This document shows positions 46,402-60,200 of a stretch of DNA of 64,000 bases, in pieces. The notes below the pieces were generated by a model. It was given only the letters and a program-made list of their open reading frames with translations, had not been told where the DNA came from and did no database searches. Origin of the DNA: Diadema setosum (Eukaryota; Echinodermata; Echinoidea; Diadematoida; Diadematidae); the NCBI GenBank assembly GCA_033980235.1, contig CM067059.1:9555809-9619808 (forward strand), given 5' to 3'. Position 1 is the stretch's first letter, and every line of letters begins with the position of its first letter. The position numbers were made by a program, and so were the translations under genes.

Positions 46402-49080
46402 ATATAGAAGTCTTCTGGGAAAAAAAAAAAAAAATGTATAGACCAATAGGGACACGATGTACATGCATGTACCTGTCTGCGGCTGATCTGAACAAAGAGC
46501 TACATTGCACTCCCTCTGCAAAGAAGACATTGCTTTGTAGAATGCTTTGCTCCTAATCATGGATGCTGCTGACGTATCGGGGATGCTTGTGATGCACATG
46601 TTGATGCATCACTCTTTGAAATATGCTGAGACGACTTTCTTGCACTGTAGTGCTGCTGTGTCAAAGTATGGAAGAACAATGATGGCAAAGATTTACCTTA
46701 TGGACTGCCACAAGTTGCTGCTCGTTGTGTTCTGGCACATGCTTTTTTGTGTTTTTTTTTTTAAAGGGGAAGGCTAGTAACTGATCAGTGGGAATCAGTG
46801 GAAATGCTGGGAGATGATTGTTCCAATCCTTATGGGATTCATTCAAGAGTTCATTGTATATCTATTGTTGTGTGAAAATAATTTGCTTCAGAATGGTCTC
46901 ATATTCAAGTAATGTGCAGTTTAATGCTTCCAGGTTAGCGTCCCTGGTCAGTGACGGAGCATTAATCTGCACATTACTTGAATATGAAACCGTTCTGAAG
47001 CAAATCATTTTCACACAACAATAGATATACAATGAACTCTTGAATGAATCCCATAAGGATTGGAACAATCATCTCCCAGCATTTCCACTGATTCCTACTG
47101 ATCAGTTACTAGCCTTCCCCTTTAAGCAATTGAAGAGGAATCCAGTGTCTATGGTTTTCCCAACAAAATCCAATGTACGGACAGGTATGATATGCAGTGA
47201 TTCTGTACACTATTGTCTACAATGGAGGTAAAACGGGGGCCAACAATGACTGTCCCAAGGATGTTCAAGCTTTATGTGGTGTATGTATGATAGCATGTGC
47301 TTACTTGATTATTTCATTATCCTAGCATTGCTGTGAAGACAGTGACAGCGGGGACGCTGTAAGCCTCCATTATTGCGATATTCATTTGCAGAGTGCTTTT
47401 TGTACATACTATTACAAGGCAGTACCATGTAATACGTGACAGGGCTTTATTCACGCTTTTGCAGCCAGAGTTCTGGAGAACAATATGACAATATATTCGT
47501 TCCTGCTGTGGTCAGAAGCTCAACCTCTGGGGATTTCTTCACATACTGTAATGTGTGCAGAACCCCATGATCATTTGTCTTAATTTTCTTTTGGGCTACT
47601 TTGTCTATTGCAGGGTTCCTTTTGATGCTGGAAGGTGAACAGTTGTAAATTTTTGTACATATCATAGTATATTTACTTCACTAATGAAGTATTCATTTTC
47701 TTTACATGTAAAGGATCATAGGATCATGTAATTTGTTTTAATGCCAACTTATTTTATCAGCAATGAAGATCAGACCTTGTGCGCTGAGATTCTTGGAGGG
47801 CACAGGAAGAAAAATATTTGCCTGTTTTGTGTGCCTTTTTTTCTTGGTACATTTGTCAGTGATGAAGAAAAGACTTTATGCAATGATCTCAAGTTGAGGA
47901 AAATCAGATTGCTAATCATGATAACATCTGCAGAATCAAATGTTTGGTGATCATTTTTACAAATATAAATGCACTATCTTATGCAATCAAGGGAAATGAA
48001 AGAGCTCAATTTGTGAGGATTTTGAAGTACATGCAATACCAAGAAAGATGTTTGGTATAAACTATATTTTTTCTAGTTTTAAAGACATCAGATGTTTGGC
48101 ATTATTTTTTATGAGCAGGTAGAGAATGTAGATATGTACAGGCTTAGTCAATGCATTGTATGCACTGCAGATAACACTCGTAGTAAGAAAGAAGTATCAG
48201 TATAATCTATCCATATGACAGTGTTCCATGTTGGACTTGTATACAGATATTCAAGAATATTTTCTGTTTGCAATTAGGGAAGGGATAAAAAGTGTAGATA
48301 TGAGATGTTACATTTCATTTGTGAGACAGATGTGCGCTGATGATAGTGCAATTGTCTCTTCTTTCACATTGTTTTTGTGACAATTACTTTTGAGAATTTC
48401 TTATCCTTTTATTTGTAGAATGATTCCATTCATAGTTGTTTTACCTGAAAAGAAGTAAAAGAAAAAAAAAACAACTAAAATCATTTACTATTAGGTAGAA
48501 TCTTTTTTTCAAGTCATATCAGTTGTGCTTCTTTTTTTCTGTTCAAGATCAAGGATGAAATCATATTTGAAACTGTATTTATTGCAGTAATGATAAACAT
48601 ATGTACCAAGTCTGAAGTACTGCTTCTAGATGGCAGAATTGCGTGCAGTGTAGAAGGCCATATATGTCACCCTATCTCTTTTCATTCGATGTCTTAAAAC
48701 AACTTTTTTTTTTTTTTATTTCCGTTTTGCTGATGTGAGAGAGATTTTCATTATCTAATGATTCTCCCGGCATCTGCCAATCATCACTGGTAGCTTTGAG
48801 GACTTGTTTGAGGTGTGGCAGTGTCAGTACACTTTCGCACGTGTTAGCTTTTGTGATGCGAACCATTTGCCAATGGGCACAGAAAACTGCACTGCAATGT
48901 AACACACTGTCCAAAGTTGCCGACACAGAAAAGATTAATTTAAGTAGGAAGTCATACACATCACCATGTGTTGCATTTTCACCATGTATTGTTGTACTGT
49001 ACAGAGTAATGTATATAGCTGAGAATCCATGATAACCATCAGACAATAAATTGTGCAGTCAGGAGTGCCATAAAATGAAT
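46402..49080 (+). other. Probable 3' UTR of sororin
   Basis: After the stop at 46401 there is no splice-site-bounded ORF up to the AATAAA at 49045-49050, which is followed by a GT/T-rich stretch. I infer that much of this is 3' UTR, but earlier polyadenylation is possible. A second AATAAA lies at 49444-49449. ORFs on either strand here (for example 48672-49046, minus) have no recognisable domain. The 365-bp palindrome listed separately lies inside. Confidence 0.35.
46761..47125. mobile_element. 365-bp near-perfect palindrome with TTAA ends
   Basis: Arms of about 165 bp start TTAAAGGGGAAGGCTAGTAA and run to GTGCAG-TTTAATGC. The opposite arm is almost exactly complementary, so both strands encode nearly the same 68-codon frame. 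The loop is about 30 bp (around 46930-46960). TTAA lies at both ends. It sits about 360 bp after the sororin stop codon. Confidence 0.8.
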
Positions 49081-49484
49081 ATATTTATGTGTTCATTGTA
49101 ATGTGTACATGTTATCTTTATTTTGCATTTAGACTGTCAGTAAAAATGATACATTTATATTGCCTACGGCTACGCTGAAGTTTTTACCTGGAACGTGGCA
49201 AAAAAGGTCCTCTATTGCAAAAATACATGTATTGACAAAAATGAAAACAAAAATACTGTAGAATGCCCTGCATGCACTGTCCCAGACCAACACATTAGCA
49301 TTGTAATATCAAGTAGCTATTACTCCTAGTAAATACAGTAATAGAGCCTTAATGCCATAGACATAATTATTGATAACAGTCCCTGACATAGTCTACCTAC
49401 TAGCAGTACCACTGTGGCAATTTAACGCAGCTTTACTTTGCATAATAAATCTGTATGTTTGAGAAGTCACTCTCTCTTTTGAAC

Positions 49485-49582
49485 AACAATGATAATTATG
49501 ATGATGATAATAATGATAATAATAGTAATAATAATAATAATGATAATAATAATGATAATGATATCATTATTATTATTATTGC
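49485..49582. repeat. (ATA/ATG)n microsatellite
   Basis: TAATGATAATAATAATGATG-type triplet repeat of about 90 bp ending in ATTATTATTATTATTG, i.e. with an inverted second half. Confidence 0.85.
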
Positions 49583-50133
49583 AAAAAAAATTATATAAAA
49601 TATGCAAAAATTATCAAATCACAAATATGTCTGATCATGAAAATATCAGTGCGTCAAAATATCAGCATGTATAGTACAATGGTTCAGGCCAGGAAGTTGA
49701 TTTGGAAAAAACTTGTCCAGAAACGTTGAAGTGCCTTCTTTTTTCTTTCTTTTTTTTTCATTATCTCTTTCATGAGGAATGAGAGGATTTTTTAACTTTA
49801 AAGTTTTTGTTATCATCTTATATCTGCTGAGAGGAAACAGAAATGTTAACATTCTCATATCTTTGCAAAGCAGCTAGATCATACATTTCAACAAGAGCAT
49901 TTTGATATGCATACATATACTGTATTTTTATTTCATGAACAAAGTATATACAGGGTACTGTTATGTATATTTATATTACGGTATATGTGCAGATATAAAG
50001 TGGCAGATTGGGATTCACTGTGATGGACCAAAATATGTCATTAGGGTTGACCGATCTTTTTTCCACCTATATATGTGTACTGTCAAAACATGGCAGCTTG
50101 AAACAAAACTTATTTTTTAAAAACAATTTGTAT

Positions 50134-50238
50134 TAATTAATTGATTAATTGATTAATTCATTCATTCATTCATTCATTCATTCATTCATTCATTTATTCA
50201 TTCATTTATTCATTCATTTATTCATTCATTCATTTTTA
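50134..50238. repeat. (ATTC)n microsatellite
   Basis: About 100 bp of ATTC/ATTA tetramers with regular ATTT variants toward the end. Confidence 0.85.
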
Positions 50239-50623
50239 TACAGGCATGCCCTCACTAGGAAATAGAATACAGTTTCATTGATACTTCTGCACAGCATGCC
50301 CAAGTCATATACTGTACTCTTTAATCTACATTTCTCCCTTTGCTATGAAACTGCACCTCCGAACTCACATTTCAATCACTTTTTGAATGGGATAGGATGG
50401 CCCAAATTAATGTCTCATTTTACAGCTTACAGCTTACTTTTTGAACTACATGTATGTAGAAAAGTGGAGTAAGAGAGAGAGAGAGAGAGAGATACATACA
50501 TAGGTACATGCATACATACTAGTACATACATACACAGTATACATACATAGTCATACATTTGTATGCAAATAAATTATGCATGTCTGCATGATTATCATAT
50601 GTGGGTATGTTTGCGGGTGTGGA

Positions 50624-50625
<2 letters not shown>

Positions 50626-50670
<45 letters not shown>
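50626..50670. repeat. (TG)n microsatellite
   Basis: About 21 TG units, roughly 600 bp before the POLH start. Confidence 0.9.
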
Positions 50671-51179
50671 AAGCATAGCAAAGGCGGACCTATAAGTAGA
50701 GGCCCTATCATCAAAGAGCAACATAAAACAGCAAAATTGAGAAGGAAGAAGGAACGAGCAGAAAGCTGACAATATCAGCAATTGCAACCGAAGTTTAATG
50801 TGGTACTAGTACGTCATGTCTCTACAACAAATAGAACATATAGATTACAAACGTTTTAATGATATATGATTATGAATAAATGAGTGCAGAAACAGCAGCT
50901 CAGAGAATATTGAAGAAGCCAATAACGGTATTAAATAAGGAGTACCTTTGCATCATGTACTACGCACGTAGCATAAATTCCACAATACATCCATTAATCA
51001 GTTGTTATGGATGCTACTTTTCTGTACTGTATGCGCAAGGTTCTCTTTTGGGCACGGCAACCCTCTCGTGGGGCACGGGGAGGGGGTGAGGTTGCTCCAT
51101 AGAGCTGTATGCGATATGTAAATACAGCTCGTAACTTTTACATTCGCATTGATGCGACCGGCGGCTACGATATGAACCA

Positions 51180-51290
51180 TGTACCAGCGCAGCGCGCGCT
51201 ACAAGATGAACAATCAAGGAGCGCGCGGCGGCGGCGGGCAATTTCAATCAAGATTGAAGTTACGAAACGTCCAAAGATGGCTCGAGAACC
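51180..51290 (+). promoter_or_regulatory. CpG-rich start region of POLH
   Basis: Immediately upstream of the POLH ATG the sequence becomes CG-dense (GCGCAGCGCGCGC, then a GGCGGCGGCGGG run near 51227), in sharp contrast to the AT-rich surroundings. This looks like a TATA-less housekeeping promoter or 5' UTR. No individual factor site can be assigned with confidence. Confidence 0.35.
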
Positions 51291-54200
51291 TCGGGTAGTG
51301 ATCCTGATTGACATGGATTGCTTTTACGTACAAGTTGAGCAGCGACATAATCCTCACATCAAAGGAAAGCCTTCCGCAGTTGTCCAGTATAATGCCTGGA
51401 AAGGTGGAGGGTGAGAACTTATGATTTACATCCAAATTAAGATCCAAGAATGCCGAACAATGGTATAGTCCCACGCGTTGAAATTGGTGTCGTCAATTTC
51501 AATCGCCAACACGATAGGCCCCTAATTTTTTACCCTTACTTAGTAGGCCTGTTAAGGTCTAAAATATTTTGTAGTGCTACAGTAAGTGTACTCGTAACGT
51601 TAGACATCTAGATAGATCCCCGTTATATTTTGTTTTTTACTACACTATTGACAGTATGATAATACCTTCTTGGTGTTAATAATACCCTACGGTTAATAAA
51701 ATTGAATTAAATTTAAATTTAGGCCTAACTTGTTATGTAGTTAAAGTAAAACGTTTATCTATTTATCATATGTTTATAGAACTGTTTTTAGACTAGTCTA
51801 GAAGTTAGTAATAGCATAGTAGTAGGGCTTCAGTAGAACCTCTAGATCTAGAGTTCTACAATTCTAGCTAGACTAGTCTAGAGAACGAGACTAGACCTAG
51901 TCTAGATCCTATAATATGAGTATTATTTATGACTCTAGAGTAACTGCGTCAGTAAGCGGCCGTGCAGCCGTTCGCGGCAGGTACAACATACACGGTAATA
52001 TACAGCTAAACACAGCATTGCACTGTTACATGCACACTACACATATACTAACACACTAGCAATCAACAAAAACCAAACGATAAAATGGGCACGATCTCTG
52101 ACGAAAGTGAAATTTTCTCACCTAAATGACAACATATCGCATCCAAAATGAAATTTTCGGTACTTCTTAACATAACAGTTAAGAAACAATGGTCCACGAA
52201 ACTGGATTTTTTTTTTTCGTTTTCTCGAAGTTCATGGATTTTCAAAACATATCCTCACGTAAAATAGAATTTTCGCGAGCCGATGTGGGCCGCCATTTTT
52301 TTCAGAAAGTGGATGTTACCATCGAAAAAAATGAGAAAAACACGAGAAAGACATCAACAACACCGCCAGAAGTGCGATCTTGTTTGCGGCCAATGCATGT
52401 GCGCACGCTATTTTCACGTGCTTTCGCAATGGGAATTGGCGCTTACGCAACGTTCGCGAGACATGTGAAGGCGTTCAGCTAAATATCGCGGAGCACGCGC
52501 GTATTGCATAGGGATTGTACATCGTGCCGCAAGCAGAAATACTACGTCGCATATCGCCCTTATCGGCGAAAATTGTGCCGGGTTTTGCCCTGGTAAATCA
52601 TGAAAACTGCGTTGGTAAATGGTAAATTTCTTTCATGAAAACAATTGCATTAATGAATAATCTTGTCTATGATATATGAAATGGTTGAAAATAATGTGTC
52701 TGATTTGTTTACAAGTTGAAAAAACTCTTAACAATGCTTAAACTGCCGCAAACGGGATATTTTACTCTAGACCTATCTGTTTTGATGTTTTTGGTTTTAT
52801 TTCTTCTTTTTCTATGGGGGGGGGGGGATGGATCTGAGGAGCTAACGTTAACTCTTAATGTGCCAGGCCTAAAACCCCTAACAAGCCAGAGGTTTTTACC
52901 TAACGTCAGAACGTTTCGAAACTGGGCTGACAATGAAATTTAAAATCGCCATATCTCTGAAACTATTGGCTGTTTTGAATTGAGTTCTACACTTGTATAT
53001 CAAGAAATGTTTGTTCTTTCGTGTCATGTACTCAGTTTGCCATAATGTCTATCTGAACCTGAAATATTGCAGAAATAATTCATATATCAAAAAGAAATAT
53101 TAGAAATTTTTGTGTAGTACGGAAAAAAGGAGTCAGTCGTGTTTTTTCTTCAATAGAACGCTCCCTTGACTCTGTGAGAAAGTTTTAGAGCAACATCTCC
53201 TCTTTCAAATGATAACAAAATTGTCTTTTAGAAATGTAAGATTCCAAAGATAAACAGTTTGTTTTGTCTTAGCAATTTCTCTTTCTGCCTCAGTAATTCA
53301 TTCCCAAATCTGAGTCCTTTAGTCCCAGATCCTGTATTTGAAACTAAAGTAATTGTCCCGGGCCCTGGAAGAGTGTCTTTTGTCCACTTGAGAAGGAAGA
53401 ATCTACTAATCCTTCTTTTGTCTAATCGGACTGCGGGCGGGGGTACTCTATTGAAATCGGCAAGCCTTTGTCCGCACGCAATTCCTATGCTAGCGTGGGG
53501 ACGATTAGTGATGTCCACCAAAACAAAAGGATGAAAGACTTGACCGACAAACGAAAGCTCACCCTCTTTGAGGGACAAAATGAAAGCAGCTTCCCGCAGG
53601 ACAGCATCCAAGCAGAACAATGCGAGTGGAACAGCTTAGACAATACACGCCGATTCAATAGCATACACACGCGTGGTTTACCAATGAGACTTTTGATCCA
53701 TACACATCTCGCAGAGGGTGCGCTCGCTGCGGATTTTCCTGACGCGAAAAAAATACATCTAGCTGAAAAATCATGTATTTACTCAAAATTTTCCAATGTA
53801 AGCATGCTCATATTTTTAGTGAAAACGATGGCTATGCTAATCAGTTACCAGAACATATCATTGGCAGTTTCTTGGTGTAACACATTATGGTACCACAAGA
53901 ACTTAAATGATCAATGCTTTTCTCGCTCTTTTTGGTCGCCGATCGGCGACCATGGCACGTCAGGACTTTAAGGTCGCCGTTCGGCGACCATGGCACGTTA
54001 AGAGTTAAAGCCAAAAGGCATATTAATTGAGCACTCACATGACATTGTCAACATTTGTATACTGTCTGTAGTACTACTGGTGAGTGTCTGTTAGGGGGTC
54101 TAACACTGTTAGACATCTATAGCCCGCCTGACGGTGTGTGATATACATATCTACTAAACCCCTCGAACACGGCCACACAACAACAAAACTGTTGAAAATT

Positions 54201-57200
54201 TCTTCATTCTTAACACAAATTTTACGAATCACTCAGCTCACGTGACTTGAGATGCTTGGACTATATGAGCATGGTATATTATCAGTCCATAGCATAGTGA
54301 GTGAGCCCTCGCGCAACATTATGCACAAAGCAAAAAGTCCAATCTTAACCCGGAATGCTGTGATCATCAATGGGCGATTGCAAAAATAAATCTTTCCCAG
54401 CTTTGAACGATGCAAATTGCGCTGCTAGAGTTTGTATGCCCGCATGGTTGACAGCGCCCCCTTTGCCCATCATTTTGCAGTGCTGCGCCGACATTTCGAA
54501 TCATTTCTGCCATTTCTATGATTTCTGCGGCGTACAGGATTAAAAAAGTTGTCATTTTTGGTAAGTTGTGAAATATGTACCATGTCAGTATCGATAGCTG
54601 AAGACGGTAGCTAAATAGATAAAGTTTTCATCTTATGTAGTCTGAGTAACAAATATGGTGCAGTAAATTCAAAATAGAATCAGCGCCCCGAAATTATAAG
54701 ATTACTAAGTGTCCAGTGGTACAGCCCTGTCGCGACACACTTGTGTACAGAGACAGGGCTGTGTATAGTTAGGGGGTCTAGTGCTAACCGTTAGGTAGGC
54801 CTAGACAAAAAAAAAAAAAAAAAGAGAGAAGAAAACACAAATAAAAGACTACACTGTGTGTACAATAGCGAATGCTAAATCCTTTAATATGTGTGCCATG
54901 TATATATGTGTGTCAGACAAAGTGATTAATAAGGTGTAGTGTAAGGTTTGTATGAAATGTCGAATGTTTTTAATGTTAGTGATGTCTACTGCAAGTTTGC
55001 TCCTTGTGACAGGATTATTGCAGTGAGTTACGAGGCCCGGAAATTTGGTGTAACCCGTCAGATGCGCGGAGATGAGGCGCGTCAAAAGTGTCCCGACATC
55101 CAGCTGGTAAAGGTGCCAGAGAGTAGAGGGAAAGCAGACTTGACTAGGTGAGTTTTGCATGATGCCTACACATAACTGCAGATATCAAATTGACAAATAG
55201 CATTCTTGATTCTTTTCTTCTTGCTATAATTTCTCCATCTCTCTGTTAAGCAGCTGATTGAAAGAATTACAGTTTATCATCAGTGATTATTTGTGATGAT
55301 ACAAAGATATTTCTTAATGATATAATATTGCAGAATAGATTGAAGTATACTACACTTTTGAGTCTCTGTGTTTGCAGTTGATAAGAAAATGAGATTACAT
55401 GTATGTATTAAACAAGCCTTTTACAGGAATAGGTGCCTGTGAGTTCGACAAGAGTAAATGATGAAATACATGTACTGACTTTTAATAGCAGACCTAGATC
55501 AAAACCTAGAGAATAGTCTCTGTGTGATGCCTTATCTAATGCCAAAGTTGTTGAAAATGTAGATTTAGTGAAGATGTAGCAACAGCTAATCAGAAACAGT
55601 TGCCAGTCAAGGAGATACTACACGAACATCAGAATGAGTGAACATTTTTTGCTGAGTTACAGGTGTAAGGAAGAAGAGCCAAATATTTGATGGAGTATTC
55701 ATAGTGGAAGGAAGAAACCAAATTGTTCCTTGACTGACATAATAGCTGTGAGCTTTCAATTCTGGATGATAGGGCTTACAGCATGGAGAGTTCATAACAG
55801 TGACTGTCCTGCTCCATCCTGATTTGTTAGCTGTTTAAATTTCTGTGGATGGGCATGTTTGCATCCTCTTTAAAAAAAAAAAAAAACTGTGTAAGCTGTC
55901 ACACGCGCACACGCTGTACGTTAACATACAGGTATTATCATCACCCACCCCCTTCCTACCCACCACTTTTTTTTAATTCTGCAGGTACCGTGAAGCAGGG
56001 GCAGAAGTGATCACGGTCCTGTGCAAGTACAGCAAGAGCGTGGAGAGGGCTAGCGTGGACGAGGCCTACGTGGATGTCACGGAGGAGGTGCAGGAGAGGC
56101 TGTCATGCATGGGGGAAGGTCGGGGTATCGAGGCATCCAGTCTCCCACAGACATTTATCAAAGGCCACGACACTGCTGAAGAAGGCGTCGACATTGAAGG
56201 TGAGGCAGATGTCCACTTCCAGATCAATGTTGCTTTCATACCAACAACCACCATATAGGCAGGAGGAGATTTGTAGATATGTGCCATTCTTTTCAAGTCT
56301 GAAGTTGGTCTTACACGGACAAGCATCTTGTTTTCTGGTGTTACAACGTATTACACCTCATCCCATTCATTTAGAAATATTGATTTGGCAAAAGTTTGTC
56401 ACACACATTGAACATTTAGGAATTATTTCATCATCTTTTTTTTTTCAGCTTTGTTTGGTTGAATTTTTTTGTTTATTTTTTTTCGCATGGACGAGCAGTT
56501 GCAGAAGTGAAAATAATGCGCTTATCTGTAGGGTCATCTTTCTGAGAACATTGGTGTTGAAATTTTGATCGATATAAGCATTGATCCTGAAATTGATCAA
56601 ATCTTGGTTTGAGGGTGTATGAAGTCACTAGTCACATGTAGAAAGTTTACTGGTAAATGTTCATTTGTTTGTGTTATAAGATGGAAAGGGCTGTGAATTG
56701 TGTTCAGATTTGTGTTCGTATGTTTGTTTTTTTCATTATTTTCCTGTTCATGTGTTGGGAGAATGTCTAAAGCAGAGTGACATAATAAAAAAAGAAATTT
56801 TTTTTTGGATATTATTTACTTTTGGATGATTTTACAGATGTAAGAAGAAGAGGACTTGAGACTTGGCTGCAAACGGATGATGTTGAGATGAAAAAACTGG
56901 CTGTTGGTGCCATGATAGCAGAAGAGATGAGAACAGCTGTTGTGAAGGAGACAGGATTCCACTGCTCAGCTGGCATCTCTCACAACAAGGTACTAGAAAA
57001 GGACTAGAAACACTAAGGGCTCAGCAGAGGTTTGGTTTGCATAATTCTTTATCAGTGCTACCCCTCATCAACACAAAGTGGTGTATCAATATAGAAGTTG
57101 CTTAATGTAGTTTCAAAATCACAAGAAATATGCCTGCCATGTTTGTTTTGTGTGCTTCCTTGGTTTGTGGTTTCTTTTTGTTGTTGTTTTGTGCTTGGGA

Positions 57201-60200
57201 ACAAGTTTTGCATTGCAGCTCAGCTTTCTGTACAACTGATCCTTTCATATGACTGATGATGCTTTTGTATATTTAAAGGGATTGACCACTGGAATTTACT
57301 TTATATTCCCATAACACAACAATGAAATTTGCTTCAGCCTAAAAGAAAATCCCCTACCATGTGCACCCCAAGTCTATGAACAATTCACTCCTGATAAAAG
57401 TAAGTACCCTGCAAGAAAAAGACATACTGTATACCCTGTTATTTTCGCGTACAGATATTTCCGCAAATGAGGAGGCCATGGAAATTTTCGCAAGATGTTG
57501 TTTTCGCAAATTGACAGGGAGGCCTTCATAAGCACACTACTACCATAGCGTATGGTGACATTTTCGCATGTTATTAAATCCGCATTCCAACTGTGATTCG
57601 CGAAATTCGTGAAAATGAAACCCTCCCGAAAATAACAGCTTATACAGTATTCTATGTAGCATTACAGTGCACTCCTGTTATAACGAACACGGTTACAACG
57701 AAATTCCGGTTACAGCAAAATGAAAATTCAGGCCCCAACATTAGCTTCCCTATGTTATTGTATTGTTTACTTACTCGATTATAACGAAATTTCAATACAA
57801 CAATAGAAAACTGTCGGTCACAAGGACTTTGTTACAACGGCAGTCCACTGTACAATCCCCATGAAAATGGCTATTGACAATGAAACTTCATGAGGAATAA
57901 TAGGCTCTGAAGCGATATTTCTTCATTTAGTGACTTCTTTGTGATTATTGGTGATCATGATTTTCCTTGATTTTTACTAAGTCATGTACTGATATTGTGA
58001 AGTTCACAAATACTTTATATTTCCATCTAGATGCTTGCCAAGATTGCTTGTGGATTCCACAAACCCAACCGACAGTCAGTTCTACCACCAGCCGCTCTAG
58101 AGGGAGTGTTCAAAACAGTTCCTGTCAGAAAATTGTGAGTCTTGTTGTATTTGTTTCCAATTTGTAATGTACAGGATGTACTTCCTGCTCTGCTGCCCTT
58201 AGTTTACCATGGCATTCAAAATATTCATGGTCTTTTACCCATTCCAGAATCTGGTAGCAGAAAGATTTCAGTCGACTCATAATCACGAAATATGTTACGA
58301 TGCTCTGCATCCAGTTTTTATAATTGTTCAACAAGGTTTTGGCATGCTTCTGGTTGTCAGGAGTAACCTTTATCAAGAAAATGTGAAAAAAAAAGGTGAA
58401 ACTGTTTGTTAGCAAGTCTATTCTTTCATCCATTTTCGTTTAAATGGAAGAAAGATGTACAAGAGTACATAGTTGTTGTTTTGGGGTTTTTTTTCAGAGT
58501 GTGAATTTTTCATTTTGCACATTATGTGATTGATTATTCAAAATGTGGCTGTGATGAAATTTTGTCCTGCAGTCGTAATCTTGGAGGGAAACTTGGCCAC
58601 TCATTGTCGGAGGATCTTGGCGTGGAATATATGGGTGACCTTTTGCGGTACACAGAGAAGCAACTGCAGATGAGATATGGAGAAAAAACAGGGTAAGGAA
58701 CAGGGTAAAACAGGCTTTCCATTAGAAGTTTATTAAGTCATTGACAGTGTCCAGCTTTGATTTTGATCTTTCAATTCCCCAAGTTTATTCTGACATACCA
58801 TGTCATATATGTATACTAGATATAGGATGAGTTGCAGTGTTTTCCTTGATTCGATACTCATCAAGACGGATGAAGAAGGTGCTTACATGTTGCATACTAA
58901 GGAGCTTATCTATCTCAAATAACGATTGAGTACTGTGGGAGCAAAATGTGTAATCTCAAAGTTTTGTAACATCGCACACTCTGTTATTTCAACTATTTAT
59001 GAGATGCAAACTCCTTTTAGACCTTCAAAAAGTGGAATTATCTGAATTACCTGCATTACCTGCATTACCTATGATAATGCCTAAGTCAAAGACTTGTAGA
59101 GGGCCATTCAAAGGATCCAATCCTGAGCCTAAAGAGTTCAATGTGATGTATCCACAAGGTGTTCAAAGGAATAGAGTGTCCAAGTATTGAGCAAAATCTT
59201 TGTGCTGCATAATGGTGCTGCTAATATTCATGTTTTCCCCCCTCCCAATTTAGTTCCTGGCTGTTTGGTATATGCAGAGGCGTCGATGATGAGCCAGTCA
59301 GACCCAGGCAGCTGCCAAAGTCTACGGGTTGCAGCAAGAACTTCACCGGCAAAAATGCCCTCGACACCAAAGACAAAGTGAGCCGCAGGCAGTCATTCTT
59401 ACATTGCCATAAACTGGCACTTCTCAGCCTTTTAAAAGCCGTGGCTCCTACAATTTTTTTTTTTTTTTTTTCAGGACCCACTGTGGCTCCTACAAATTTT
59501 TTCGAGGCCCGCTTTAGCTCCTCCAAATTTTTTCGAGGCCCACGTTGCCTCCTGCGATTTTTTTTTTTTTTTTTTTTTAGGCCCAGTTAGATCTAATATA
59601 ATTTTTTTTTTAAAATCTTATATATATATATTTTTTAAATCTTATTTTTGGCTGACATTGCGGCCCACCTGCGAGAGATTCATGGCCCACCGGTTGAGAA
59701 GCATGGCCATAAACATAGAGACAAAAATTATGCTTTGTGAAAACTTTGCGAAACTTCAGGATATTTTTTCTTTGGAAAGGGTCATACTGGGTTTTTTTTA
59801 TGAACAATTTCTATGTTTTCAACTTGTTTGAGGAAAGAAAGGAAAGAAAAAGAAGGTAATCAGAAAGTGTGTATAGCTTCTAATGTAAGGTTTCTTTTTA
59901 CTTTCAATCCACCAACAGGTCAAGTACTGGTTAAGATCCCTTGCTGAAGAAGTGGAACACAGATTACAAAGAGAAGAAGAACTGGTAAGTATAGACAGGG
60001 AACCATATTTCCTCTATCCTGATAGTCTCCCAAATTACAAGCAGAAGTATCAGTTTTTTTTTAATACAAATTCAACTTTACACCTCGTGTAAATGCAAAG
60101 GCTGCATTTTTTTTTTGTCAAAAAAGACAGAAAGGCAGACTGACAAAGACACACCCTTGTATACACATAGAAACACCAGAGTTTTGTCAAAAGGCAAACC

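Larger units (their letters stand above)
49583..51150. other. Spacer between sororin and POLH
   Basis: Contains microsatellites (listed) and A/T-rich unique sequence. No splice-bounded exon or recognisable product seen. Confidence 0.45.
51411..55012 (+). other. POLH intron 1
   Basis: 3.6 kb. It holds a CTAG-rich patch (51790-51915, many CTAGTCTAGA-like palindromes), a TTAA-bounded element at 52848-54008 and unique sequence. The 167-codon ORF at 53468 runs across the transposon end and has no recognisable domain. Confidence 0.6.

Noticed and set aside
46818..47068. 68-codon ORFs on both strands with nearly the same protein
   Set aside because: They are a by-product of the palindrome; the frame is open by chance and no family is evident.
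48672..49046. 124-codon minus-strand ORF
   Set aside because: It lies in the presumed sororin 3' UTR, lacks splice sites or a domain, and ends in poly-K from a T-rich run.
53468..53971. 167-codon plus-strand ORF in POLH intron 1
   Set aside because: No domain, no splice sites, crosses the palindromic end of a likely transposon and ends at its border.
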